From Torymus aiolomorphi (taxonomy: Eukaryota > Arthropoda > Insecta > Hymenoptera > Torymidae), in the NCBI GenBank assembly GCA_036365515.1, contig CM070875.1:3135001-3199000 (forward strand): DNA of 64,000 nucleotides, given 5' to 3'. Positions 11,374 through 22,660 of this stretch are shown here, one piece after another. The position numbers were made by a program, and so were the translations under genes. The number at the start of each line of letters is the position of its first letter. The stretch's first letter is position 1. Under the pieces are notes generated by a model. That model worked only from the letters and a program-made list of their open reading frames with translations. It was not told the origin of the DNA and searched no databases.

Positions 11374-11664
11374 CTTGATCTTTCCATTCTCCGGCAACGC
11401 TACGATCCCATCCCTCGACAGCTCGATCCCAGCCAGCCCCAGTCCACCTCTGCTTTCGATCCTCCTCGGCATACCGGCGGCGTGCCTCATCTCGATCGGG
11501 AAGACCACACGGCTGCTGTCGCCGTCCTCCTCGGGCGTTCTGCCGTCCAGCCAATTATTCGGGTTGCGCCACTCGACGTCGGCAAGCCATTGTTTTTCTA
11601 GCCCCCGGATCATCCCCGTTCCCATCAGTAGGAGGAGGCTCGTAATCCACAGTAGCCACCCCAT
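11374..11664 (-). CDS. AMN: Amnionless, first coding exon (signal peptide and N-terminus)
   Basis: The ATG at 11664 opens 97 codons ending AAG before the donor GTGAGT. Residues 1-20 form a signal peptide (WLLWITSLLLLMG core). Then comes KQWLADVEWRNPNNW, followed by GRTP and RVVFP, the W...N-x-x-NW...RTP...V-x-F-P signature of the amnionless N-terminus. The partial protein over three exons is 246 residues; known family members are about 450, so roughly the C-terminal half is outside the window. The start is the first ATG before a clear signal peptide. The gene lies on the same strand as AstA, about 1.9 kb downstream of the AstA stop codon. Confidence 0.88.
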
Positions 11665-11712
11665 ATCTTCGCCAGGCGGAGGTATAATGAGGTTGGTGAG
11701 AATTTGAAATTG

Positions 11713-11718
11713 AACTGA
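11713..11718 (-). promoter_or_regulatory. AMN: Possible initiator (TCAGTT) of amnionless
   Basis: A perfect arthropod Inr-like TCAGTT lies on the minus strand 49 bases before the ATG; its A would be +1 at 11716, giving a 52-nt leader. I see no TATA box about 30 bases upstream. Confidence 0.3.
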
Positions 11719-13205
11719 ATGGAGAGTGAGCGAGAGGAGACGATGTTTTGAGAGGCCCGAAGGGGCGTTTCATGGAGATACTCGATAGCGCGGCGTATCG
11801 GGTGTCAATTTATACAAGCGAGTGTTACTGTGTGTGCGTCTAAGTGCGCGGTGTGTGTGCGCTGCGTGTGTCTGTGTATGTATGTGTGTGTGTGTGTCTG
11901 CGTGTGTGTGTATATAAGAGTGAATCGGACGGTAGAATGGTGTAATCTGTCTGGGTGATACACACATGCTCTCGTATTGGATTGGTCAATTAAAAGGGGA
12001 ATGTGTTTTTATCGAAAAAAAATTTGGAATACGTGTAATCGAGTTATATCGAGGACTGTTGGTTCAATCGTCGAAAAATGTAAATTTAATTATTTTTAGC
12101 AACAAAAAATATAAAAATGTGTGGAAAAATTAAGGATACAGAAGTATATCAAGTTGCATATATATAGCTGTAGAGTTATTGGCTAAAATAATGAAAAAGC
12201 AATAAAACAATAAATTATGATTTCTCAAAAAAACTTTATTCTGATCTCAAAGTATTTGATAATAATAATAGTACTAATAATAATAATTATTATAATTGAT
12301 AATGCGATGACGAAAGTTCAATGAAACTGGCTTGCGAAGCTATTATCATCATCGCCTGTATATAATATATATATGGTATATGTCGCACAATCAGAAGATA
12401 TATTATATTCATGTAGTCAGTTGGAATTTTGGAATGCTCGGATAAATTTTTATTATATACATTCATGCGTCAAAATAAAGTGAATCCTCGAAAGCCACAA
12501 CAAGTTTTTGTTTATAATCTGTTATTTTTTTTTTATATATCCACGTTTTTTTTAATTTTATCATCATTACCATCATCATAATCATTGTTGTTGATCGCAC
12601 ATAAATTGTCGCTATACACGTCGGTTATCCTTATGTATACATGTATGCTCATTCCGCGCGCGAAATTTCATTACAGAATATATACGCGTGTCGTCTCTCC
12701 CTGAATGCGCAAGGTGTGTGCGTGTGTATACGCGAACGTAAGTGTCGCGCAAGCGGTTCTCCTTCGGTAATACATATACGTACACATGTACGCAACCACA
12801 CTCATCTCTGTCTCTACATCTTTCTCTCAGCTACTACATCTTCATCTCGCCGTCGCCTCGCGATATATAGACTTTATTCTCTCCTTTCTCGCTTCGAGAG
12901 TCTACTTATACTTGTACATATTGTGCTTATACAAATATATTCAATAAATTGACGTGTTTGTGTCTCATGTGTAGTATGCAATTCGTGTATGTGTGCGCGT
13001 GTGTGTGTGTATATATACGTGTATTCACAAAAATATATGTATGCAATGGTATATAACATTTTGCAATAACGGTCGAACTGAAAGAATCAATCATTTTAAA
13101 ACACATTATTATGCGCCGTCGCTTTTGTCAGCTTATTATGCAGCACTATTCTGTGTGTACAATGTGGGGGTATACGTGTGTAGATGTACGCCTGTATCTG
13201 TGTGT
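11719..13205. other. AstA-amnionless intergenic region
   Basis: No gene is recognised. The stretch holds GT/TG-rich microsatellite DNA at about 11825-11915 and 12990-13020, small AT-rich hairpins, and the probable upstream control region of amnionless. Confidence 0.5.
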
Positions 13206-13211
13206 TTTATT
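13206..13211 (-). terminator. AstA: First AATAAA downstream of the AstA stop codon
   Basis: TTTATT on the plus strand is AATAAA on the minus strand. It is the first such signal after the stop at 13555 and would give a 3'UTR of about 345 nt, which includes a CT-rich run (13310-13345). Placement is by motif only. Confidence 0.35.
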
Positions 13212-13554
13212 TTTGAGCTTCATCATTTGTTCTGTTGTTTCTCTCTTATAATTTAGTTTTGTCTATATTTAAAATCCTTAAACCTAAACCAACCGCTCGT
13301 TACTTTTCTCCTCCCCCTCCCTCTCCATCTCTCTCTCTCTTTCGCTCCACATACTTTCAGCACCTGTCTGCGGTCAACGCGACACAAACGTTAAAACTCA
13401 AACTCAAAAATCCATCCCCCGCTCTTTATCTCTCTCGTACTTCGAACTCAAATCACCGGCAAGAAAAAAGAAAAACCACACATTCTCTCTCTCAAAACTT
13501 CCCAACCAAACCCCCTCCCTCTTTAAAAACAAAAAAAAAAGATAGGAGACTTCC

Positions 13555-13694
13555 TTATGACAGCTGTCCGGAGATGTCATCGTCCTCCTCGTCCTCGTAG
13601 AAGCGCTTGCCCAGGCCGAAGAGGTACTTGTCCCTCGAGTGCTTCACCGGCACCTTCTCGTGCATCAGTCCGCCTTCGTCAACCTCCCGCTTGC
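13555..13694 (-). CDS. AstA: Allatostatin-A precursor, last coding exon
   Basis: On the minus strand the exon starts after an AG acceptor (13695-13696) with GCAAGCGG. These bases finish the glycine codon of the preceding FGIG and supply its KR cleavage site. It then encodes a spacer, the peptide (HSR)DKYLFGL followed by GKR, and an acidic tail (FYEDEEDDD ... SGQLS) ending at TAA. It carries the fifth FGL-amide peptide; GKR gives amidation and dibasic cleavage. Length 140 nt, phase exactly complementary to the exon at 14304-14559. Confidence 0.93.
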
Positions 13695-14303
13695 CTGCGT
13701 CATCGCCCCGACCATGCACAAAACAATGGTATATAAGTATGTGTATTATATGGATATATAAATGCGTTCCGCGAGCTAGGGGATTCGTGCGTTAAAGCTT
13801 GGAGATTTCACGTCGTAAGATTGCGGTTTACATTTTGGAGTGGAACTTTTCAGCCGTCGCAACAGCAGAGAACTGTTATATCTGCGGGAAACGAGCGCGT
13901 GCGTGCAGGTAGGATAGAAAAAGAAGCCATGGATTTTTTTTTCTTTTTTTTCGTAAGGTGGATGAGACGCGGATAATTGGATATTTTATTTGACATTGTT
14001 TTTGGATGCTCGCGTATACAAAAAGTGTTTCAACAAAAGAATTTTTTGGAATTATCCGCGGTAGCGTCAGGTGATAGTATCGATAGTTTTTCAATTATTA
14101 CAAAATTTCCACGCATATTAGAATTCAACCCACCACATAACTTTAACAATCATATTCCCCATCAAAAGTTTCAGCATGAACTTCTCTCCACTACTATAAT
14201 TCCAAAATTAAACGCACACGCGCATGCACAATTCCCTCCTCCCTCGTCCCATTACCATAAATTACAAAAAACCTATTATCCATCTCTCTCCTCTTTGACT
14301 CAC

Positions 14304-14559
14304 CAATTCCGAAATTGAAGCCGGTGCCGCGCTTGCTCTGCAGGTAATTCTCGAGCGCGTCTCTCTGCGCGTACGCCTCGTACAAGTCACTGGCCTGCTG
14401 CTGTTGCTGGGGTTGGTAGTAGGCGCCGTAAGCGGTCAGTCGGAGTGGCGTCGCGATCTCGCCGCCGATCTCGTTGTCGTCGTAGCTGCTGCGCTTGCCC
14501 AGGCCGAAGGAGTACGGCCGCGTTCGTTTGCCCAGGCCGAATGAGAAGGGCTGCGCTCG
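14304..14559 (-). CDS. AstA: Allatostatin-A precursor, middle coding exon
   Basis: The exon follows ACTAAC (a consensus branch point) and a CCCGCAG acceptor and ends at GGAATTG before GTGAGT. It encodes AQPFSFGL-GKR and TRPYSFGL-GKR in tandem, a spacer with a Q-rich run, and GTGFNFGI, whose amidating Gly codon is split by the intron. The first codon (R) joins the last codon of the preceding exon (K) to form the KR cleavage site before AQPFSFGL. It is 256 nt (85 codons + 1). Known role of the family: amidated FGL peptides act through galanin-receptor-like GPCRs and inhibit gut muscle, feeding and, in some insects, juvenile hormone synthesis. Confidence 0.95.
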
Positions 14560-14657
14560 CTGCGGGCGAGATAAGTTAGTGCGGGTTGGTGAGTCGTAGA
14601 TATGGAGGGTGGGTAAGTTGAGGATGAAGTAGGATTTAGAACTTTTCACAGGTTTAA

Positions 14658-14873
14658 GTTTTCCCTTACTTGACACGCTGGGGTGCAAACCACTCCAGGA
14701 CAATTTTTCCTTAATTTCTCCTTAAAGGGGAACGGGCCTATAGCGACATCAAAATAGTTTGATAAAGCCACTATCCTTTAAAGCCAGCGGAATTACGCTG
14801 GTACCATCAGCCTGTCTGCGACAGTTGTCCAAAACTCAGTGGAATTTTGGGAAGTGTGTCAAGTAAGGGTGAA
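14658..14873. mobile_element. ~215-bp MITE in the AstA intron
   Basis: TTCCCTTACTTGACAC on the left and GTGTCAAGTAAGGG on the right form inverted ends of about 14-16 bp. There is no ORF. It lies about 100 bp upstream (in the gene's sense) of the middle exon acceptor. Confidence 0.55.
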
Positions 14874-15573
14874 CGGAAATTTCTAATTTTGGCGCTCCTA
14901 AATGTGCCGCGGCGTTTTGTCAACAGAGCGCGAGTCGAAGGTGCTCCCGCTGTAAGCGAGATACGCTGTCACATTAAATAAATTTATGTTTTCTTTTACA
15001 CTCTTAACTCGAATTTTTCTTCACTAAAACTCCGAATCTACAATTCAGAGTTGGTTTTGCTTGTAAAATCAGCTGCTTTCAAAGCGTGAAATTAACATGT
15101 TATATTATGACAGACTAAAATTACGTATCTGTATGAGATAGTTTTCGCAGTGTCTTTATGTTTGAATGAAGTAAATTACAAAAATTGGCCGTTTCGATTA
15201 AAAAACAATCCCGATTGTTAAACGTCAGTCATTAAATTTCAAAAACGACAATTTCTGTACAAATATACGGAAAACATTCAGAAACAATATTATAGAAGAA
15301 GGTCACGGCGTCGGCTACGGCATTTCCTTCGGCTAATGTCAAAATATCCTCCACCCAATTCGCGTCTACGTCATTCTCTCATCCCGCGCCCGCCAAACAC
15401 CTCCATAATCTCCCTCCCAAAAAGCCGCCTCTCTCCTTCATATCCCAATCTTTGCACTGCAAATCACCCGCCTTACCTCCTCTCCTCCTTAATCCCCCCT
15501 ACGAATGAGCAACCACGCGCACTTGGGCGCCACCATCACAGCCATGTACATATACGTGTATACTTACTCTCAC

Positions 15574-15867
15574 CTTATCCTCGACGCTCTGCGCCCAGCG
15601 TTTGCCCAATCCGAACTGGTACACCGGCAGCCTCTTGTACTCCGACCTGTAGGTGTACGCGCGTTTGCCACCGCCAAGCAGTCCGTCCAATTGACTGTAC
15701 CGCGGACTCTGGAGCCCTGATTCTCCTGCTGCTGCTGCGTTGGAGGCGGAGGAGGAGAGCGACGGCGACGAGGAGCCGACCGACGTCTCGTCCATGGCCA
15801 CCGAACTGCCGCCCAGGATGCTCAGCACGCAGAACGCGATCAACCTCGATGACTGGATCGGCTTCAT
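15574..15867 (-). CDS. AstA: Allatostatin-A precursor, first coding exon
   Basis: The ATG at 15867 opens 98 codons ending AAG before the donor GTGAGA. Residues 1-24 are a signal peptide with a hydrophobic core and likely cleavage after SSVA. A Ser/Ala-rich propeptide follows, then GGGKR, AYTYRSEY, KR, LPVYQFGL, GKR and WAQSVEDK. AYTYRSEY-KR-LPVYxFG is the arrangement known from bee AST-A precursors, which supports a hymenopteran source. A second donor (GTAAGT) six bases further in would add VR and also keep the frame; the first is preferred because it creates the KR site exactly at the junction. The three exons total 690 nt, a complete 229-residue precursor. Confidence 0.94.
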
Positions 15868-15919
15868 GGTCGTGATTTGGGTAGGGTTGGAGGTGTGCGG
15901 TCAGTCTTGCGTATAGGAC
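15868..15919 (-). other. AstA: AstA 5'UTR part of the first coding exon
   Basis: A strong acceptor, TTTCTGTTCCAG on the minus strand, ends at 15920. It implies that 52 nt of leader precede the ATG and that at least one noncoding exon lies further upstream (to the right). Confidence 0.6.
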
Positions 15920-17544
15920 CTGGAACAGAAATTGCCGGGGATTGTGGTGCTGGTGCGATTTGTTGAATGTATATTTCAGGGTATCAAAGTCTGTTGTTTT
16001 TGTAAAAGAAAAAAAAAATTAATGTTTTCGGGGAAATTATTTGATGCGTGAATTTGTTTATTTGCTTATGTTATTTATTCGTTCGGATATATACGTAAAA
16101 CCGCATTTTCAAATATGGAAAATATAAGTCCGGGAAATCGCTAGATTTGTGGAAAAAATGTTTTACGATCGGAACGCTCACTTCATTATCTGATAGTCAT
16201 CGGCTCTAATAATGCTTTACGAGACTGATTACTCTTATTCTTATTTACCTTGCGCAAAGAGTGTGACAGTCAGTTATGTTTGTACGAAAAAACGATAACG
16301 TCTTTCTTATTAAACGATAGAAATGAAAATCGTTTTATTAGTCGACTCGGGCTGTTCCGTAATTAATTCTTATATAAAGCGGCATGAACAATGAATAAAT
16401 AAAGAAGGTCAAGTGCAGAATCTCTCATTTAACAACGTGTAAAATTAAAATATCACTATAAAAGCACCTTTTATGCTAGCATAAACATTTATTAGTGATT
16501 AACATTTTTATGTCCACACGGATATTAAACATTATTGTTATTATTATTTTTGTCGTCATTATAAATGTTTTTTCGGCGGACTATTGGCAGCGCTGCAACG
16601 TTCGATTCGCTCCTCGAAAAACTTCTAATTGAGGGGAATTTCCGCTTGCCAAAAGCTATTGTGCTGAAAGTGTCTGCTATTGGAAGGCCTCTCGAAGCTC
16701 GTTAATTACGTCCCGGGCGGTAATTTTATTAGTCGCTCACATGTAATTGCCATTCCGCCTCGAGTGCTTCAGTGCAAAACTAAAAATTATTGCAATACCG
16801 TAGAAAATTGTTGTGTTTGCTAAAAATATATTGCAATTTCTACAGTGGTAATTAACAATGTTATTTAATAAATAAATATATAAGATTTGTGTAAGTTTTG
16901 TCAACAATTTTGCTTGGTCATCAGTCAATCTTCAACGCTTACATCTTTAATTATTTTTTCTAACAATAACTGATAATAGATCGATTTCTAATAAGGGAAA
17001 CTTTTTATTTTTCACGTCTATTTGAAAAAACGCCATAGGCCAAATTATTATTCTTTTTTGAATACACTAACTTATTGTGCCAGATAAATGAAACACTTTT
17101 ACACGCATCATAACATTCACTGTTCACATTTAACAAAAACTTGTTGCTATTATTATATAAAAAGTCTAGCAACAATATTAACCAAACTAAATCTGATAAT
17201 ATCCATATCACCGATAACATCCGCCCACGCGAATAGAGAATCCTTTTTCACCAATTTTCTCGACCCAGTCACGTCCGCGCGTAAACATCTGTTGCGCGTA
17301 CCTGTACACCCACCTACATATACGCCGTTAAACGTATACACGCATCAGCTGTTTTCTACAGCCCTCCATTCAATATTCCGACTTCCTTACCGCCCGAGAT
17401 TTTTCATTAAAAAACTTTGGCAATCACGAGCGAGATCAAAAAGTATATTTAATTATAAAAAAAGAGTCGTGTCTTTATGAAATTCCGGATAAATTGCCGG
17501 TTTGGGTATTCTAGAAGCGAAAGAAGTTGTGCTTTCGAGCGCAC
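15920..17544. other. Upstream of AstA, no recognised feature
   Basis: Mostly AT-rich sequence, probably the first intron of AstA if the acceptor at 15920 is used. Nothing gene-like was seen on either strand. Confidence 0.4.
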
Positions 17545-17680
17545 ACTGAGAGAAGAATATGTTTAATATTAACATGGTATTTTAACTACTAACATGCCAT
17601 TGTAACTATTAACATATATATTTTAATAGTTACAATGCCATGTTAAATATAAATATTTTGATAAAACATTTTTCTCAGTG
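17545..17680. mobile_element. ~136-bp MITE with CACTGAGA ends
   Basis: CACTGAGAGAAGAAT at the left and TTTTTCTCAGTG at the right are inverted ends. The interior is itself palindromic (TTAACATGGTATTTTAACTA against TAGTTACAATGCCATGTTAA). Confidence 0.65.
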
Positions 17681-18240
17681 CAATAATGGAAAAGGTGTGT
17701 TGTCTGTGGAAAAATGTTACGTTTGATGTAATAAACTAAGGTGTGCGTTTACAGGTACAAGAGCGGAGTTTTTTTTTAGAGATCTCGACGAGTGTATGAA
17801 GAGGAGCGAGAGTAATAGGTTAATTGGATTGAAAATATATTTTAAAAATTTTGATGTTGGAAAAAATTACGTTTCTGAAATTTTCATAGAAGCAACTGTT
17901 TTTCCAAGGTGGCGTTAAATAAAACCTTTTCTTGATTGTGTCGAAAGAATTTAGGGCTTTTTAAAGTTCTTGTGTAATTGCAAGCTTGCAACGACTCTTT
18001 CCAGATTTTTACACGAGACTTCTTATTCAGTAATTTAAAAGATACCTAATTCATGGAAATATTAAAACTTAACCTTTCCTTAAGTTAATAAAATAACAAT
18101 AATTTAATTTTTTGCATCAGAAAATTAAACGGAAAATATATTAAATTCATGCCATTATTCTTAAAAATTCGTTAAAATTACTCAACCTTTTAAAGGATTC
18201 TTAAATGATCACAATGCTTTAAAAATATATTACTATCTTC
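17681..18240. other. AT-rich spacer
   Basis: No feature recognised between the two palindromic elements. Confidence 0.4.
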
Positions 18241-19199
18241 CCCGCGAAAAAATTGAAAGTATGGGCAATATATTTCATATATATGGGATATACATATTAG
18301 CAATATATTGCAAATATACTGGCTATGCGATTACCAATATATTAGTAACATATCTCCGATTGTACATCCTCCAATATATTACTCATATATTGGCAGTATA
18401 AAATGTATAAAAATAAATTTCAAAACGTGTTACCAATAAGTATAGCCGGAATAGAGTGTCGCTACTTCAATAAGTTATTTTTATACATTACAAATCAAAA
18501 TTATTTCACGCAAACATTGCGGAAATTTTTGAGACCCTGTTGTACATGAGGGGATAACAAAAACAAGGCGAGCCTTGTATTTCGAACTCTTCGTAAAGAG
18601 TCGTTCGAACGAATGAATTACACGGCTTATATACTCTCGGTCTTCCAATGCGTTTAAAGAAATCACTACCGGCGCGCCGCATAGCGGAGGAATAGCTGAA
18701 GCTTGCTCATCGAGCGCCGCCCATCAAAAGTTCCCGTTTGCCACCGCTATTCGGCGCGCCGGTAGTGGCTCCTTTAAACGCATTGGAGGGCCGAGAGTAT
18801 ATGAGCCGTGTAATTCATCCGTTCGAACGACTCTTTACGAAGAGTTCGAAATACAAAGCTCGCCTTGTTTTTGCTATCCCCTCTTGTACAGATGTACAAT
18901 AGGGCCTTAAAAATTTTCGCAATGTTTGTGTGAAATAATTTTGATATGTAAATATATAAAAATAACTTATTGAAGTAGCGACACTCTATTCCGGCTATAC
19001 TTATTGGTAACACGTTTTGAAATTTATTTTTATACATTTTACACTGCCAATATATGAGTAATATATTGGAGGATGTACAATCGCAGATATGTTACTAATA
19101 TATTGGCAATCGCATAGCCAGTATATTTGTAATATATTGCTAATTTGTATATCCAATATATATGAAATATATTGCCCATACTTTCAATTTTTTCGCGGG
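18241..19199. mobile_element. 959-bp foldback element with ~447-bp arms
   Basis: The left arm begins CCCGCGAAAAAATTG and the right arm ends CAATTTTTTCGCGGG. They are near-perfect reverse complements down to CACTACCGGCGCGCC and GGCGCGCCGGTAGTG at the centre, leaving a loop of about 56 bp (18688-18743). Each arm carries repeated AATATATTG words near its outer end and a mirrored block around GTTCGAACGA. No transposase ORF; apparent ORFs are arm sequence. No convincing target duplication was found. Confidence 0.85.
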
Positions 19200-19349
19200 T
19201 CGGTTTTTATCTGTAATCTAACAACAAAAGCGTTAAAAAACCCATTTGGCTCGCCAATACCCGAGAAATGCCCCCACCACCCAATAAATTTCACAACAAA
19301 CCTTTCAAACTCACACCAGCCTTCAACATAATCTGTCCATTCTGACCTA

Positions 19350-19800
19350 CCCAGCCATCCGAAATCCCCGTTGACATCTCGTGTCCGCTCGGAGTATTCG
19401 GGAATAATGCAGACAATGCGCCTGAGCCCACGCGCGTCACCCTCCCGAAACTGACAATCCTCTCATTCTCCCCACGATCGATAAACAGAGAAGAGCCGGC
19501 GTTGCGATCCCGAAAGAAAAAGAGAGAAAGCGAAGCGTCCGGTGAGCATATATTTACGGAGGATATTGAAAGTCGGGCTAGGGATTTTATTTGCACTGTG
19601 AAGTCAAAAGATCACGCGATCTCTTCTCTCTCCTCTCGTTGCTGCGATTGTTTACGCTGCGGGATGTTTGCCCGCGAGAGTTGAGAATGTTTTTACGGTA
19701 GTAACTTTTCGTCTTTTTTTCTTTTAAAGAGTGGTGGTAGAGGAATAGATGCGACTTTACGGTAGTTTTACGGTTCGCGAAGATGGGGATTATTTATACG
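19350..19800 (-). promoter_or_regulatory. Candidate upstream promoter/noncoding exon of AstA
   Basis: On the minus strand a clean TATAAATA lies at 19791-19798, followed by CpG-rich transcribed-looking sequence and several GT donors (for example GGCTG before GTGTGAGT near 19310). This could hold the noncoding first exon required by the AstA acceptor at 15920. An open frame at 19291-19596 on this strand resembles nothing known. Entirely inferential. Confidence 0.15.
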
Positions 19801-19850
19801 GCAGAGGTACAGAGAAATTCCCGTGTTCGTCGGGGCTTTTTATAATCGCA

Positions 19851-19865
19851 GGGGGGGGGGGGGGG
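19851..19865. repeat. Poly-G run
   Basis: Fifteen consecutive G residues on the plus strand. Confidence 0.9.
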
Positions 19866-20172
19866 CTCTATAGTGGTGCAGTAGTGACGCGAGTGTCGTT
19901 AATGATAACGAATAAGTACGTTACGCGATGGAATAATTTATTTTCAGAATACAGTCTTACACCTGATTTTATAAAAATATTTTAAAAATGTCTTAAGAGT
20001 GCTGCTCAGTGTATACCGTGTTACACATATAAATTGACTAATGTACATGATCATAATAATGACTTTAAACAATAAGACTCTGTCCTCAGTAATCCTGTGA
20101 AAGCCACTGTACTTTAATACTTTTATGCTTATCGACAAGCTACGTGATAAATTCATTAATATGTATATGTAA

Positions 20173-20815
20173 AAATCCGCGGACTACAGACAACAACTGG
20201 CGTATAAAAACGGAAAAATTTTTTTTGAGGGCACACCTACCACATAAGGTTTTTTCGGTTCTTTGGGGGTCCTCCAACATGAAAATACTCGTGAACAGTC
20301 ATTATCCGTTGCCAAACTTTTTTGCCGACGAAATTAATTTTTCTTATGGAAATTTAACATGGGAAAAATGGACGAAAAGTAGTCATTGATGATTAACCAA
20401 TAGCAAACTATTGAAGAGGCCAAAGCAAATTCCACAAAAAAGCAATTAAAATTGAAGAACAGAGCTTTAATTTGAGACTAGAATCGTTAAAATCGGTTGA
20501 TTCTGTGCAAAGCTACGTGAATTTGAAAATGCCGAATAATGACGAAAATTTTTGTGGAATTTGGTTTGGCCTCTTCAATAGTTTGCTATTGCTTAATCAT
20601 CAATGACTACTTTTCGTCCATTTTTCCCATGTTAAATTTCCATAAGAAAAATTTATTTCGTCGGCAAAAAAGCTTGGCAACGGATAATGAGTGTTCACGA
20701 GTATTTTCATGTTGGGGGACCCTAAAAGAACCAAAAACCCTTATGTGGTAGGTGTGCCCTCAAAAAAAATTTTTTACGTTTTTTACCCCAGTTGTTGTCT
20801 GTAGTTCGCGGATTT
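20173..20815. mobile_element. 643-bp foldback element
   Basis: AAATCCGCGGACTACAGACA at the left pairs with the reverse complement TGTCTGTAGTTCGCGGATTT at the right. The arms remain paired for about 265 bp, through GGGCACACCTACCACATAAG and CTTATGTGGTAGGTGTGCCC. The loop of about 100 bp is unrelated. No ORF; no TSD identified. Confidence 0.85.
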
Positions 20816-22660
20816 GCACACATATATATATCAAGGAGCGCGGGAGCGCTCTAAAGGCAAGTATATATAGAATTTAATGTATACGATGTACTGTACTCCA
20901 GTGCTTTACAATTTTGTAATTTTGTTTTCTGACAAATAAAGCTCAATCAATATCTATGTCTCTATCTAATTATTTTCCTACAATTAATTTTCATCACCCA
21001 TAGATATTCACACATAAATATGTATAATACTTTACCTCAAAACTATTTTTACACGTCCCTTAATATTCCCCCGAAAGTATCATAAATTCCTCACGGTACA
21101 GCGAGCCTCGCGGCAATCGAGTTTGCGGCGCGCCGTGTCGCCTTAAATTTTCCCGCGGGGCGGACAGCTGCCAGCTCGCGCGAAATTGTCCTGCACTCCT
21201 ACACCGTCGGCGCGTCCCAGCTGGAGATACGAGCAGATTAAAAAGGCGCGACCCGCACCGGCGCGCGAGATGATTGCATATTCTTTCGCGGTTCATTTGA
21301 GCGCTCCTCGTGATCTAGTATAATTCGGCAAGAGTGGGATGTTTTTAATTCCGCAAGGCTGAGTTTGTAACATTACTTGAAAGTACTTTTACGCTGCGAC
21401 GAAAATATTTTTCACAAATGAGACGAAAAAGTCTCGAATCTCGTTTCCTTATATAGCTCCGCGCGGCGCCTGTTTTTATCCTTCAAAGGATATATTCCCA
21501 GCTTGTAACCGGCAGCAGCCGTCAATGTCTACCAACACTTTGTTATCCCAATACTTGCATATTGAAAAACGCCGGTATTAAAAATTCCTCTGGGATGTAC
21601 GCGTCGATACTGCACGGGGTGCGGGTTACGCTCGTGATTTATATCTCCCCGCGTTATGTACCGCTTTGCTGGTCTCCGCGAAACGCGCGGATCCTCAAGG
21701 TGGCATTTATCAGGAGTCGTAGAGGTGTCATGGAATCTTCTGCTGGAGCGTTGAACCGCGTTGTCTGATGACTTTTTTATGTTTGCCGTTTGTGAGGGGA
21801 CCGAGTACATTGAAAAAATCAGCTAAAAGTGCGGTTATTTTGTATATTTATATAATGGACAGATTATCTTCATGCCGAGAAATGATTTACACGGCCAGCA
21901 TAAACGAAAAGATACAAATGAATCTTAAAAAAAGAAACAATGCGAACGTGTGTATCCACGCAGGTGCGAACGGCTGACCGGATCTCAGCTGCTACTACTG
22001 AATTAGGCCTCGACTACCTGTTACACCCGTACCCTAATTCGCCTCCTAATTACCTCGTTGCGCTATATTCAATTTTTAGATCGCTTAATTACCCTCATCG
22101 CCACCCACGCTAATTATCCCCTCCCATTTCCAACCTATCAATAGCACGAAATCTAAAAATATTTTGGCACTTGTATATTATACTCGGGACCTACATTAGA
22201 GATAGTGTGAATGCAGAACGTAGGTATATACAATTGTAAACAATGGCCCACGCTTTGCGCATTTGTCAGCTATAAAGTTTGCGAGATATATATCGTAATA
22301 TGATAAACTGCTAATCCGCGCGCGCTCTATAATTAATAAGTTAATATACCACACCCATTCGAGGGGAAGTCCGATTGGGAATCGGCGGATTTAAAGTGTT
22401 AATTATAGTTTATAGGTATATCATCCGTCGAAAGCCAATGCAAGAACGCGTGGCGCGGGAAGGGGTTAAAACTGAATGGGGCCCCGGTGACATTAAGCTA
22501 AGTCGATATCAGCAACGTTCTTCGAAATACTTAGCTCTGCAAGTACTCGGAAAAGTTTAATTAAGCAACGACGATGTAATAGTAGTGTCGTGCAATAGCT
22601 TTCTGACTTCCCTGAATTGATAATTATCTCACATTCGTAATATTATTACACAAATATGAG
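20816..22660. other. Intergenic region without recognised genes
   Basis: AT-rich DNA with CpG-rich patches at about 21060-21320 and 21480-21760. Open frames here are short, lack family resemblance and show no exon structure that I can support. Confidence 0.4.

Noticed and set aside
19291..19596. 101-codon minus-strand frame upstream of AstA
   Set aside because: No recognisable domain, no matched splice pair with AstA in frame, and the sequence is CpG-rich; kept only as part of a candidate promoter region.
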